This document shows positions 1 through 11,772 of a DNA stretch of 64,000 bases, piece after piece; position 1 is the stretch's first letter, and each line of letters starts with the position of its first letter. Made by a program: the position numbers and the translations under genes. The notes below the pieces were generated by a model. That model ran no database searches. It was given only the letters and a program-made list of their open reading frames with translations, and was not told the origin of the DNA. The stretch is taken from contig CM063114.1 in assembly GCA_031841125.1 (NCBI GenBank), positions 26,729,266 to 26,793,265 on the forward strand, in the 5' to 3' direction. This stretch comes from Acanthococcus lagerstroemiae. Taxonomy: Eukaryota > Arthropoda > Insecta > Hemiptera > Eriococcidae.

Positions 1-1396
1 AAGAAGCTGACGCTTTCTCCATCAAAACTTCCAACTCCCAGGCAGAAGACTATCTCCTTATACTCGAGAGTAATTTGAGTAAATGTTCACCGCATTCATC
101 TGTTGTTCGATATCCCCTCTACTCAAAAGTAATTCAGCTAAAATACAAATATTTCATGTAAGTATCTCCCACTTTATCATTAAAACATCCTAATCTCAGA
201 TTTGAAGCTAAAACGTATAATCTATCGCTTTAATGTCAGCACTTTTTCGTTAAAATCCCCTAATTATAGGTTGGTTGGATAAAATAATTAAATATTAATA
301 TTTTATATTTAATATTCGACAAGATAAAAATAAAAAATACCGCGGATAAATTGAAAATATGACGTTGAAAGATTCAGCAAATACATGCATCATGCACATA
401 CACATATGTCTCACCGCATACGAGTTCCGCCAAAACGTAAAATAAAATCCGAAAACGCGAGGAAAAATAAATAATTTAACCGCTACCACTATTAAAAATC
501 ATCTTGCCGTGAATATAATACACAAACAATTTAGATCTCACTAAGAAATCACCTCCTTAATCACCTACCCCATTAACAACATACGAACATCAACGCTTGC
601 GAGCTCGATGCGTCGTGACGTCATATAACGCCTAGCATAGTCTACCAAATAGGCTAGTATCGGCTTGACGTTTAGCATAGTCTGTTGTGGTGGGCTAGTA
701 CCGGCTATATTACACTTCTCGCAACAAATCCCAGAGTTGTACATCTTCACCCCACCAATTAACAACCAATTAAAATCGTTCCATTGTATATCGCCACCAC
801 CACCTCATCAATTCACAACCAATCGAATAGTTGCAATTTGCACCAGTACCTTTATTATGTATCATCAGTTTGCAAGAAATACCTCATCAATTATTTGCAA
901 CCAATCAGGAAGCACTGAGGTAGCAAAAACAATCCACGCCTGGACCTAACTGATTGATTGCGAATCATCACAGAAGCGGTCCATCGAGGTGGCAATGAAA
1001 AGACTTTAAAATTGTGGTAATTTTGCGTCATTCTCTAGTCAGTTGTACAGTAAATACAAAAGAACCTCTGGCAACACTTATTATTTTGGTTAGGTACCAA
1101 AGGACAAGGAAGAAAGAGAAACTGAATGGGAGGCGAGAAGGGAGGTGAAATGCTGCCTAAAGGGTACCATAATTGCTTTGGACCCTACGGATATCTGAAT
1201 TTCAATATAATTTTGGATCAGTCGCCATAAATATATGCACCTAGAGCAGAAATGATGTTGATAATTGCAGCTCTTATTAATAAAAACATTTATTTCTATA
1301 CTCCATATACATTAAATATTAGTAGTTCGTAGAGCATTAGGCTCATATTTTGAGCAAAAACTTCCCTCATCCTTGCCCATTCTGCCCTATCCTTTG
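1..1396. other. AT-rich intergenic sequence, no gene seen
   Basis: No open frame here has a recognisable domain or plausible exon structure. The only structure I see is short, diverged repetition: two tandem units at 628-708, and three loose copies of a CAATTNNCAACCAAT-like motif between about 750 and 910. The segment ends at the left terminus of a hAT-like element. Confidence 0.6.
628..708. repeat. Two-copy tandem repeat, about 40 bp unit
   Basis: Two adjacent units share the blocks TAGCATAGTCT and GGCTAGTA-CGGCT. The first is 628-667 and the second 668-708. They differ mainly in a central block. No function is evident. Confidence 0.7.
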
Positions 1397-1707
1397 CAGG
1401 AACGTACCTAAGAGTTTTTCGGGGGGGGGGGGGGTGACAGTCCCAACTCATTCATCATTCAACTCAAAATTTCCATACGTAAAAGCGAAAAAAAAAGAAT
1501 GGATTTTCCCAACTTTTTAACTCAAAATTCCCAAATATCAACGCAAAAAAAAGCAAAAAAAAAAAAAAGCTTTTGATTTGTTGGATTTTCCCAACTCTAC
1601 CGAAATTTTCCAATTTCAGCTGACTGAAATGGTAAATTTTTCCCAACTGTTGAGTAAAAAATTTCCTACATGGGGAAAACCTCCCCCCCCCTATCGGTAC
1701 GTCTCTG
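1397..1707. mobile_element. hAT-like MITE with G-rich subterminal tract
   Basis: The left end reads CAGGAACGTACC, and the reverse complement of the right end reads CAGAGACGTACC; both fit the hAT consensus CAGNGNCG. A long G run lies just inside the left end (about 1421) and a C run just inside the right (about 1683), which mirror each other. The interior is T-rich with repeated TTCCCAACT motifs and has no transposase. The flanking 8-mers, ATCCTTTG and GTGGTCAC, do not match, so the TSD has decayed or the ends are slightly misplaced. A related interior recurs inverted at 24538-24692. Confidence 0.55.
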
Positions 1708-2006
1708 GTGGTCACTTGCTACCCTCTGAAATAGGAGAAAACAAATGTTACTTATGATGCGATAGTAAAAATACCCACATTAACGACGATGAAGTTTATA
1801 GATCAACCCAATGAATCAAATTGAAAATACCATCGTGTACATGAAACTAAGGAATAACTCTCGGGTCTCTTAAAATGTTTACTGTTTGAGACTAGTATAG
1901 TTTTGCTTTACTCATCATCATATAGTTTCAATAATTCTTGATAGAATCTTGAAAAGCTATGACAAATCCCCTGTAAGGAATGTTGAAACACAAAATCCAT
2001 TACTTA

Positions 2007-2187
2007 TTTGACACGACATTGTGGTTGAATTTGGCGAAGAATTCGATATAAAATTCGATTTACTATATCAACATAGATTTCTGTATCGATTTCTGTGCAA
2101 AGTTCTATCTGAAAGTCGATGTAAACACGATGACTCGACTTTTGTATCGAAGTCTGTATCGAAATCAACCACAATGTCATGTCAAAA
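2007..2187. mobile_element. Palindromic MITE-like element, about 181 bp
   Basis: The ends form a 22-23 bp inverted repeat, TTTGACACGACATTGTGGTT against TTTGACATGACATTGTGGTT, with a single mismatch. The interior is rich in TCGATTT and TCGAAA motifs and is itself partly self-complementary. No coding capacity and no clear TSD are visible. The TCGA-rich interior resembles the large array at 10541-12185. The superfamily is unknown. Confidence 0.6.
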
Positions 2188-3756
2188 AATGTGACGGGCT
2201 TGTAATGTCAATAAGAGAATCCATTTCCTCATAAACTTTGTTTCAAGTGAATCTAAACAATTCTCAGTTGAGTTTTAAAGAGTAGTGGCTGATCTAGGCT
2301 ATTATTTTAAGAAGTGAAGGGCGAACTTCGTGAAAAACATTCGGGATAAGTTATAGCCCCCCCCCCGAAAATTTTACTTTACTCTGTATCATAATGTCAA
2401 ATGTGAGCTTGATGAGACGCTCAAGTCTCCACAACCCCCGTATACTCATTTTTAACGGATCCCCTACGGCTTACTTTCAGTACTTTCGGCCGCTCCTATT
2501 TTAGTTATCAGGGAGTGATATACGAGTATTATAGTTTTACGCAAGAACTTTATTCCAGTGTCGATTCCTTTTTTAACGTTTATATTGACCATGTCGACTC
2601 CAAATGATTCTGAAATCTGAATCAATGAAATGCTGAAGCGCATTCTGCATTTCAAAAAGCGGCTAAGAAGACTACGTGAATATTTTTGAGAGCGGTCGGC
2701 GCTGGACATTCAGTGGCCAAATCTACAAACTATAGATCAGCGTTGCAGGAAAAGTTGCATATCCCACGAGTGGAGGATGCCATCGGGTGACACATTTCAC
2801 GAGAATAATAAAAATAACATTTTCTTCAGTTGGTGAAGAGAAACGCGTCTTACATTTAACGCGAGCACTCGCCGTTAATTTACATTTTATTACATGCACT
2901 CTCATTTCGGTAAAATATTAACACAACTTATGAGAAATGATGTGTAGTAGGATAAGCTGCTTCTTGTCAAGAAACTGGTTTCGACGATCGATTCGCATCC
3001 TCTTTATTTCAATGTTAACGCGAGCCATATGATTTTTTTCGGTTTGAAGCAGACTTTAAACGCATTCGCGTTTTGCTTTTTGTCTCTTCTCAGAGTAAGT
3101 ACATCGAATGACGAATAATTAATTACTCTTTACCGGAGTACAAATGTTTGCGACGAGACGTACATAAAAAGAGGCTGGTTCTATGAATGACGGTGACGAT
3201 TTCTCTAGTGCTTAGGGATGCGCAGAAAAGGGGACCGAAGGAACAATGAAATATGTAAATGCCGAGTAATTATTCAACACTTACACAGAATCACTCTATT
3301 CGAGGTGCTCGGGTAAGGGTGAATTGGATCTTATGTGTTTAAAAACTGATGTATTGTTATTCGTAAACTTGATTAATCTTTCATGACCGATTGGTGGAGA
3401 ATGTTTGATGGCTGACAGAAGAACTTTAAAATGGCCTTGTAAACAACATGTTGTAGCATACACCAAGTGGCAAAATGGGCTTAGTAAACAAAATGTTGTA
3501 GCGTGTACACCGGGATCGGTTGGAAAACTTGAACAAAACAATATCCTGATGAAATTTCGTTTCGTCAATTTGTATATGTGGGGTTATTCTGTAATAATTT
3601 GAACGGAAAATGGCACTTCGGAACCTTGAATAGGTACTTTGATTCAGACCAAACTGACATGGAAGGCTTCAGTAGTATGCAAAAGAAATTGGCAGAAAGT
3701 TAATTTGATTTTGAGGGTTCGATGTTTTCTCTTTTAAATTGTCTGCTTTCAAAGTA
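2188..3756. other. Intergenic sequence, no gene seen
   Basis: Only short frames without motifs occur. A minor duplicated phrase, TAAACAA-ATGTTGTAGC, appears at about 3438 and 3484. The segment ends at the TA dinucleotide flanking the pogo-like transposon. Confidence 0.6.
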
Positions 3757-4428
3757 GAGGAGAGTGGAGCAAAAGTCCGCTATGGGGTAAAAATCCTATC
3801 GCTTTTATTTTTAATTAAACTGTATACACATGCCATGTTTTCTTGATTTTAGTAAGTTGGCAACACTGTTCACGTGTGTATACAATTTCAATGCTCCGTG
3901 TCAAGTATAAACCGCAATGCCAAAAAAATTTCGTTTTCCACAACTTTCGACAAAATTTTTTCTTATTTTGGAACTGTGATTTGAAGTTATCCACAGAGTT
4001 GCATATGAGTCAAGAGTTTAAAATTGAATCATGGTTAGGTAAGTAATTAATTTTGACAATTGGTTTCATTATTACATTCATACTTTTTATATCAGAAATC
4101 ATTTCATCAGTAATGTGCCACTGGGGCAAAAGTCCGCACTCGCTATTACGGCAAAAGTTCTCTTCAATTTTTGATCATTTTTTCTCATTCTAGAAATTAT
4201 ATAAACGTATAATAGGTATCTGACAGAAGAGCAATAACTTGAGAAATTCTCGAAGATTCTAAATCTAGGAGAACACTGGGTGAAAGCATCCGTAGTATTT
4301 TGCCAGTAGTTATGGATTGGAGGAATCTGCGTTAAGGAAACGTTTGAAAACTAAGCTTATTATCATTATTTTTTTGAATTCCAGACTCCTGGACACAAAC
4401 TCATTGCTAGTCAGCGAATTGTAGCGAA

Positions 4429-5536
4429 TTGGGAATGAGTGAATTACTGTGTACACATGGGTGCAAATCGCGAGCGAGTGAAATGGAAATATTCTCGAGT
4501 GAAGAGGGCAAAATTTCAAGAAACAGATATGTACACAGGCAAGTATTACGCTGTGATTGCATGCGAATAGGAAATGCGGTGGAAGGAGTTAGGTCATGTT
4601 GTATTGAATCCTTTAGACCGGACCATTTTATCGACGTTGACTTTTTGCCATCTTCTGTGACTAATCAAAACGATAAAGATGATGAAGAACTTGATGAAAT
4701 CGTGCCTGTTGAAGGAGTCGAAGAGCTGGTTGAATCGATTGAAGAAGATTCGGAAGAACCCCAAAACGCTGACCAAGTAGCAGTGTTGAGGAAATCAATT
4801 GAAAATTTTCAAAAACAGAGAAATCTTGATCAAAACAGAGAGTTGGAAGAATCGAACGAAAAGTTGAAGAATTTAGAACCGAGAAATGTCAACCAAAATT
4901 ATACAGATAGGTACGTTGGAAGAATTATTGAACAAAAAATTTGAAAATTCAGAGGAGCCTGGAAATGTTGACTCACTCATCAAAAAAAGTGTTCAAGATA
5001 TTTTACCACTGCCAAAAATAAAAGTAAATAATATTGATCGAGCAAATTTTAATTCAATTTTACACGTCTACATCAGATTCGCCAAAGAAAAAGAAAAAGT
5101 GGCAATTCTACCATTTTAACCCGCATGCCAAACAAGGATCTTCTAAAAATTCGCACTAAAGAAATTCAAGCTAAGCAATCTGCACCTGAAAAAATATCTC
5201 GAAAAAATTCTGAGCCTGCTACATCCCTCAAGACGTCGTTTATTTCAACAGCCTACCACAAAACAGAAAATTAAGGCTAAGCAATCTGCATCACAAAAAA
5301 GACCGTCAAAAAATTCAAAACCTGTGCCTGTGCAGTGCCCATTATTTCAGCGTCAACCACCTCCAACTTCGGACCCCAGTGAAGAAGATTTTTGTTTGAT
5401 TTGCAATGATCAATTCGGAAATTCAAAAGGGGCTGAAGTATGGATCCAATGTAATCCATGTGAAAAATGGGCCCACAAAAATTGCACGGATTATACCGGA
5501 GTCAGTTTTTATGTCTGTGAGCTTTGTAGATGTCCC
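4429..5536 (+). pseudogene. Transposase C-terminal region with PHD finger, frameshifted
   Basis: This is the remains of a pogo/jerky-type transposase, in several frames. At about 4611-4670 the phrase FRPDHFIDVDFLPSSVTNQ matches the region following the DDE domain in such transposases (consensus like PFNPDVFTDEDFAPS-VT). An acidic, Glu-rich stretch follows. In another frame, about 5000-5150, there is DILPLPK, a lysine run and VAIL, then PNKDLL, resembling the family linker PLPK...KKKSAILT-TPNK. At 5393-5527 lies a C4HC3 PHD finger with CLIC, CNPC, H, C and CELC in order, plus the usual Trp before the third metal pair. PHD tails on pogo-like transposases are known in insect genomes. At least two frameshifts and the lost catalytic core make it a pseudogene. 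I see no upstream DDE motifs between 3.8 and 4.4 kb. The assignment to the family is solid; the exact start is not. Confidence 0.75.
5393..5527 (+). other. PHD finger coding segment (C4HC3)
   Basis: In the frame starting at 5324, cysteines fall at residues 24, 27, 43, 46, 54, 65 and 68 and histidine at 51. Spacing is C-x2-C-x15-C-x2-C-x4-H-x2-C-x10-C-x2-C, close to the PHD pattern. The motif is complete, with no stop inside it, although the rest of the transposase is broken. Confidence 0.8.
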
Positions 5537-6947
5537 CAGTAGCGTAGCCAGGATTTTTGCGAGGGGGAGGGGCAGGCAAAATTTGTTAAATTTGCCTTTT
5601 TTTTAAATCGAATTGCCCTAAATTTACTGTAGCAAAAAAAAATTTTAAAAATAGCGTAGTTAGGATTTTTTTCAAGGGGGAGAGGGGTGGGAGAGGTCCC
5701 AAAATTTTAAAGGGTATAAGAGGCTTTTTAAATTGCAAATGAAAAATGCGGGGGGAAAATTGGATTGATAAACGTAAAAATGGTATTTTTCCGAATACGA
5801 TTCTTCGAAAACGTCTGTTCGGAAAAACAAAACTTTCATAAAAATAAAAAAAGATAAGTAGGTAGGTATTCCGAAAATTAATGCTCAAAATTTAGTAAAA
5901 ACGAAACTTGAAATTTTTACCACTAACTCGAATCGCCAGTTCCATCCTTCATGGCTTCATTGTGGGCCTAGCGAAAAAATGAATTACTGAAATCATAAAC
6001 CCAAAATTTTTGTGAGTATGTAACAACGCTAGATGATTCAGGCGGGTCTCGTTCATTGTTGAGCACGAAGTACGTTTTTAGTCTTCGTAGACCTGAAAAC
6101 GACCTTTCGGCCCTTACTGTTGAGGCCGGTAAAAGTGCGAGCATCTGTAATAATGTTTTTATGTTTTTGCTCAGATTATTGCAGTGCAAAATTGCTTCAA
6201 TGGCTGTACTCGGGTTGGGTGTTGTGGCACTTACGGTCCAGCGTTGTCTCCATAAATATAATTCCTGATAAGAAGATTGAGGTCAAGTAATTAAGGAAAA
6301 ATTGACGGATTTGGTGCGTGAGGTGAGAAATCGTGAAGTGCTCCACCATCTTTTCTTCTTGGGTTCCACTTGTCTCCTTTCTTGTGAGGATGTGTTATTA
6401 TGATTGCAGCAGCAATAACTGTACCTCATCATCCATCCTCAAACGTAAAAAATGATAATACACAATACCACTCAACACGACAACTTCATGTAGCCTCAAA
6501 ACGAGCACTATACTGGACGCGACTAAATATTTTTCGTAGTCCTGAATTTTTTCGCCATGATTTCGTGACATTGTAGAAAATCAAAATTTCATTAAAATAG
6601 CTAAGTGTAGCGGAATGTTTCACATTTCATTTTATTTTTCGTGAAACGCCTGGAAACGCTGCATGAAATACAAAATATGAGAAATGTATAGACGGCTTTA
6701 GTGATTTCTAAGTGTTATTTAAGCTGCAAATATTTTTTAATGTAATGATACTCGTGAAGTCCGCTTACATCAGCTGATTTCAACGATGTAAATGGCGAAT
6801 TATTATTTTGTGAACTGATAAGTGCAGTTGAAAAATTACCGCACACTCTTCTGTTCCGTAATTTACTATTAATAAATAAAAAAAACTCATGGGGGACATG
6901 CCCCCCTTGACACCCCCCTTACCACCACCACCTTGGCTACGCCACTG
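5537..6947 (-). mobile_element. hAT element nested in the pogo-like transposon
   Basis: The left end is CAGTAGCGTAGCCAGG and the reverse complement of the right end is CAGTGGCGTAGCCAAG, 14 of 16 identical and a typical hAT terminus. The flanking octamers are GATGTCCC (5529-5536) and GATGTGTC (6948-6955), 6 of 8 identical, consistent with an aged 8-bp TSD. G-rich tracts follow each terminus. A partial copy of the left end recurs inside at about 5651. The minus strand carries the C-terminal dimerisation domain of a hAT transposase (5995-6290); the rest of the transposase is deleted. Insertion took place within a few codons of the end of the host transposase frame. Confidence 0.85.
5995..6290 (-). 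pseudogene. hAT transposase C-terminal dimerisation domain, frameshifted
   Basis: Read on the minus strand, the segment begins with LWRQRW, then PSTAIEAILHCNNLSKNI, TLLQMLALLPASTVRAERSF and SGLRRLKTYF. These match the hAT C-terminal dimerisation region, whose hallmark is LP-T-AERSFS-LRRLKTY-RSTM. A one-base shift then moves the frame to STMNETRLNHLALLHTHK, the expected continuation. The style is that of ZMYM/52-kDa-repressor-like hAT transposases. No RNase H-like catalytic block or BED zinc finger is present in the element. It is a broken remnant in a 1.4-kb non-autonomous element. The family call is secure; the frameshift is seen directly. Confidence 0.85.
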
Positions 6948-7218
6948 GATGTGTCTGAGTTATTGAAAAGCCTTATAAGAATGTGAATTTTGCAGCGTAG
7001 GACTTTTGCCCCATACCATGGGGCATAAGTCTTACTCAAGGTGTCGTTTAAAAATGTTATTTTCTGAAAATAAAACCGTTTTAATGAATAGATGGCATTT
7101 TTATTTTGTAGTTTAAGATCCATTTTAACATTTAAGAAAAAATTATTCACGAAATAGTTTTCTTTAGGCAGATACATCCTGCAAAACACTGAGTGCGGAC
7201 TCTTGCCCCACCCTCCTC

Positions 7219-8834
7219 TATACGACTGATTTTTCTCATTTCTTGTGACAGAATAGGTCATGAATAACGGTTTCATTGCTTGTGACAGAATAGATTATAA
7301 AGGTATTCGAGGTTTTTTCAAAGTTTATATGTTCATAATTCAACGTTAAACAATTTGAACAATAACAGAAGGCTTTGTCAACTCCTTGTGAGCATTAGAA
7401 GGATAATTTGTTTGTTTACGAGAGAAGTAATACGTTTGAAACACGTATTACAATGAAAAAAATTGAAAATTAGTACATATGGTCAAATTGCTGTACTGAT
7501 CGATATACTAGACAGCTCCACCAACCTGAAAGGTTTTCTTATTCCTCGAGAGCAAAATAGTGATTCGAGATGAGGGCCATTGGATCTAAAACCTTTTTTG
7601 TACTAAGTATACGAGAAACAAGGTTTAACTGACATATTATATGATACATTCCATGGATGACACATTATAGCAGGGCGCACATTTTAGGTTTTTATTCTGC
7701 TCCTAAACCTCTGGAGGAAGACGCATCGCTTTGACTGTTGAAAAATTTTCAACATGTCGATCAGTTTTAGCATGGTTGATTGAAGAAAAATCGTGCCTTT
7801 AGTCACAGAAGCGCGAGATCTGGTATGTTGGTTTCGAAGGTCATAAGTATCAATTTCAAAACTTGAGCTCATCCGTCAGATCCTCCTCCCCAAGGTTCAC
7901 AATTACAATTTTCAGGAAAAAACTAAAGAGCAATTTTTTCAAATTTTACACACTGGAAAATAAAACTTTTTTGAGAGCTACCCGCAGTTCGTGTTTTGGT
8001 TCTGTTTAAGCAATTTGGCCGAATTTGGTAAGTCCAGGTAGAATTTAGTTCGATTTAGTTCCCGTCAGACGGATGGATACGGTCTTTTTAGGTCAATATA
8101 GATCATGCTGCCTTTTGTTCAAAAATGGTCATTCTATCATTTTTGGTTAGCTTTGATACAGTTTGGCTCCGTACTTTTGAATCAAAGTGAAAACTTTTCT
8201 CCTATTCTTCTCTTTTTTTAGGAGCAAAAATTGGGGGAGAAACCACTGATGTACACACTTTAGTACTAACGTCAAATTAAATTTCGGATTAAAATACAAA
8301 GCAGATCTCATTTTTAATACATACTGAAAGAGGAACAAATTTGAAGATGAAATCACTCGTCACTCTTTCGTTTCTTAACGGGCCCGGATTTTCAGGCAAA
8401 AACCTTTTTTTTTCTAGCCTAATAGTCTATTCCGTCCATTGAGGTTTTCTGAACGAATCCAGGAAATTCTCAAACCAGTGAGCTAACTTCGATACCGCCA
8501 TTTTGGACTATTTTTTTCTTAAAAATGATATTGTCGACTGAAATTGATATTTTTAGAGATTCTTTGGGACTATTTCGGGTAAAAATCCTTGTTTTGGGAC
8601 TATTTCGTCAATTTTGAAATTCTTGAGGAAATTTTTTTTATCGAGCCACGAAGCTACACTCTCGGGCTATGGGCTCTGAAAAGGTTGCTATCTATACGTC
8701 GCAGACGTATCCAGCAGCGGTAGATGAGAAATTATCAATTTTTAAAGAAAAAATCTTTCAAGATTCAAAATTGTAACGTTGTAGCCTACATAATTTGGGA
8801 AGAATAGAAATACAAAAATTAGGTTCAATTTCAG
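7219..8834. other. Intergenic sequence, no gene seen
   Basis: No frame with a recognisable protein was seen. The phrase TTTGGGACTATTTCG occurs twice near 8567-8610, and variants reappear at about 9222-9310, suggesting an old simple tandem repeat. Confidence 0.55.
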
Positions 8835-9190
8835 GCATGGATCCACGGGGAGGATTCCCCCCCCCCCTCATAAAAAAAACAAAAAAGGAAAAATTTGTGG
8901 AAAAAGGAGGAAAAATCTGTGGGGGATCTGTGGGGGAGGGAGCAGCAAAAAACTTCCGCGTCTTTTCCTTCTGCCATTTCTTTCTATATACTAAAGAAGT
9001 AAAATCCGCCGCCGCCACCACCTCCGAGAGAAAAAAAAAACCACTGCGGGTTGCCTACCCTGCCTCTTGATTGCTCATTTCTCCAAGGGTAGCCTACTTT
9101 TAGGAGGGGGTTCAAGAAAAATCCACCGCCACCGCCACCACCTCCGGGAGAAAAAAAACAACTGCCCCTATCAATTTTCGAAGACCTTTA
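8835..9190. repeat. hAT-like single end plus duplicated CCGCC-rich block
   Basis: CAGGCATGGATCCACGGGG at about 8833 resembles a hAT left terminus of the CAGTGGCGGATCC type and is followed by a C run. I found no matching right end. Two copies of a CCGCCACCACCTCCG block followed by an A run lie at about 9001-9046 and 9117-9165, offset by about 116 bp. This is probably a truncated element with an internal duplication. Confidence 0.4.
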
Positions 9191-10540
9191 TTTTGATACT
9201 CATAAAGCCCATAGTTCCTAGGGACTTTTTGGGACTGTTTCACTTTTTTTTAGACTATTTTACTATTTTTAAGACGGTTTCACTTTTACAGGGACTCTTT
9301 ATGGACTATTTAGATCTTGTCAGAGACTTTCAATCCGGCAGTTTTTTTCAGTTATTAGCGCTTGAAAATGCGGGCCCTGTTAATAAGGAACTAAACTTTC
9401 AAGCAAAATCAAAGCTAGACTTCGTATATTTTTTTTTTCCTCGCAAGAGAACAAGGTTGTAGCTTGGTTGGCAGAAAGGAGTAGGTTTGAAATTGAAATC
9501 AGCTTTTAAGAAACACTGTTTGCGAGCAAAGCAACAGAAAATTCTCGAATTTTCAGCAAAATCTAAGAGAATGCATTTTGGCCACTTACAAAGGGCCTCC
9601 TGCACTTATGGTCCTGCTTGTGAACCAAAATTTGGCGGCAATACTCGTAATTCCAAATAGACAAAAGAGGAAAAGAAATGCGTCTCAACTTGTTAATTAT
9701 TTTTTATAACTAAAGCTGATATTCTGGAAAATTTTCAGTTGAAAACCATTTTTTTATCCTTTATTTGTCAATCAAAATTTGAGACTAAATTATATAAAAG
9801 GCGTTAAAAAATCTTTTTTGGCTAACCGAAATTAGAAGTTAAGGGTTGTAGCGAGGGGATTGTCACCCCAATGTTTGAATAGTCGGATCTTGGCGAAAAT
9901 TCGACGGAGTACCTAGTCGACCAGAACTGGAAAAAGAGTAATTTTGTTTTACTTTTTCTTTAAGGTTTATAATGTAATTTTTTATAATTTATTTGGAATT
10001 TTTGCTGTGCACCCTCCACTCCTCTCATTGCTAGTAATGGCCTGTAAGTAAGAAAATTCAAAGTGGGAACTACACATTGTTCTGGTAGGTCAATCAAAAT
10101 ATTCAAAGTAAATGAGTACTTTTCTCTTCCTAGCTCGTGAATCAGAAATTGCGGAAATGAAGACCGATTGATTCCCCTTCTAACTCAGAGCATTTTTTTA
10201 AATTTGAGATAAAATTGATAAGAAACACATTTCTTATTTGGAACCCACAATTATAAATATTACTAACAGTAAATTCTCAAAGCTGGATTAAAATGCTAAG
10301 TAAATAAACAGCGTATACAAAATTATTTTGCTGACAAGCTATCTCCTCGACACAAACTCTTTCGCTTTATTCAGTTTTAGCGCGAAATTTGAATTTTCGA
10401 AACCGAAATTGCGGCTCGGTGTCGAATCAGATATTAGTGACAAGAAACCTCTGTACTATTCTTTCCACGAATTTCGAAATATTTTGGGTCTTTAATCTGA
10501 ACCTTTGAAGTCATATTTCAAGCCACAGTGCGGCAACCCG
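9191..10540. other. Intergenic sequence, no gene seen
   Basis: AT-rich sequence with only short, unsupported frames. No inverted ends, arrays or RNA gene were recognised. Confidence 0.55.
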
Positions 10541-11182
10541 TGAAAACATGTCGACGGCGATCAACGTCGATTTGACGTCAAATCGACCTCTCGTCACGAT
10601 TCAGAATCGATTCATCATCAACGTCGATTTCTCGTCGAAATAGTTCCGGGGTTGTCGACTTTACAAATCGACCCAGCTTGACTGCATATCGACATCGAAA
10701 TCAGGTCGTCATGAAATTCATAGCACTTCAAATCGACGTCGAAATTGAGTCGATTCTGGGTAAATACCACTCTGTGCTCGGTAAATCCACGGCGACATCG
10801 AGTCGAATTCAAGTATATGATTTCCCATGACTCTTGAATCGGCGGCGAAATCCAGTCAGTAGGGGGGGGGGGGAGTTAGTTTTTTCATGGACTGTAAATA
10901 ATCGACGTCGATACAAAGTCGATTTTGGGTAAAAGCCTTTTCGTGCGCTGTAAATCCACGGCGACATTGAGTCGAATTTGAGTACATGATTTCTCAAAAA
11001 CCTTAAATCAACGTCGAAATCAGTCGATTGCGGGTAATTAGCTTTTCCGTAGACCGCAAATCAATGTCGATATGAAGTCGACAGCAAAACGGGGCAGAAA
11101 TTGAGTGGGTTTTATATTCAACACTGTATTTCGACTCGAAGTTAATAATGAAATGGAGTAGAAATGAAGTAGGTGATATGGC

Positions 11183-11318
11183 TTGGTGTCTGGTTGGGCC
11201 GGTTTTTCGGTCAGAAGGGAAGAGAGCTAGGCCGGCCCTAACAGCCTCCCCGACATCTCTGAGGTAATGCTCGGTAGAGCGGATTCCAGGGCTCGGGTTG
11301 AGAGCAAATCAGAAAAGA
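11183..11318 (+). mobile_element. tRNA-derived SINE, internally deleted copy
   Basis: The copy begins with the family head (GTCTGGTTGG) and ends with the family tail (GGATTCCAGGGCTCGGGTTG, then AGAGCAAATCAGAAAAG). About 78 bp between head and body, including the B box, are missing. The join lies in GGCC, a short homology present on both sides of the deletion in full copies. It is flanked by AGGTGATATGGC (11171-11182) and AGGTGGTATGGC (11319-11330), 11 of 12 identical, the target duplication. Full copies lie at 22252-22465 and 28698-28909. Confidence 0.8.
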
Positions 11319-11526
11319 AGGTGGTATGGCATTTCGTTCGAGTGCATTTTGACCTTCAGTCGACAGCAAAATTAAGTAACCCGGTATGGTTTCAAATTCG
11401 ACGGGCCTTCAACTTTAAATCGATAGCGAAATCAAGTAGAAACTGATTAATACGGTGTGGCTTTAAATTCGACTGACTTTCGACTTTAAGTCGACGGCGA
11501 AATCAAGTAGAAATTGAGAAGCACGA

Positions 11527-11772
11527 CAGGGGCAGATTAACCCTTTCTGGCGTAAAAAGCGAGATCAAAATTGACGCCCTCAGCGAGCTCCATCGGTGCG
11601 CACACGCGTTGCGCCTCGTAAAGGGAATTTCTTAGCGATAGGGACTTTAAGGAATATAACAGGCACTATACCGCCCTACATTTGTGTTGAAACAAATTTT
11701 TTCGCCCCCTAATGGCGTCCTCTTCTCCGCGCCCTAAGCAAATGCTGCCCATGCTTTGTTAATCCGCCTCTG
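11527..11772. mobile_element. hAT MITE, 246 bp
   Basis: Termini are CAGGGGCAGATTAAC on the left and CAGAGGCGGATTAAC as the reverse complement of the right, 13 of 15 identical and hAT-like. Flanking octamers AAGCACGA and AAGCATGG agree at 6 of 8 positions. There is no coding capacity. The element sits in the TCGA array, whose repeat unit resumes directly after it. Confidence 0.75.

Larger units (their letters stand above)
3757..7218 (+). mobile_element. pogo/jerky-like DNA transposon, TA-flanked, defective
   Basis: The first 24 bases and the reverse complement of the last 24 (7195-7218) agree at 21 of 24 positions. The left end begins GAGGAGAGTGGAGCAAAAGT and the right GAGGAGGGTGGGGCAAGAGT. 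All three differences are A on the left and G on the right. A TA lies immediately outside each end (3755-3756 and 7219-7220), the target duplication of the Tc1/mariner/pogo group. The core motif GGCAAAAGTCC is repeated inward at about 4126, and in reverse at about 7002, giving two mirrored binding-site-like copies per side. The only recognisable protein is the C-terminal part of a pogo-like transposase (4429-5536). The catalytic DDE domain is missing or beyond recognition, so the copy is non-autonomous. A hAT element is nested at 5537-6947. Confidence 0.85.
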
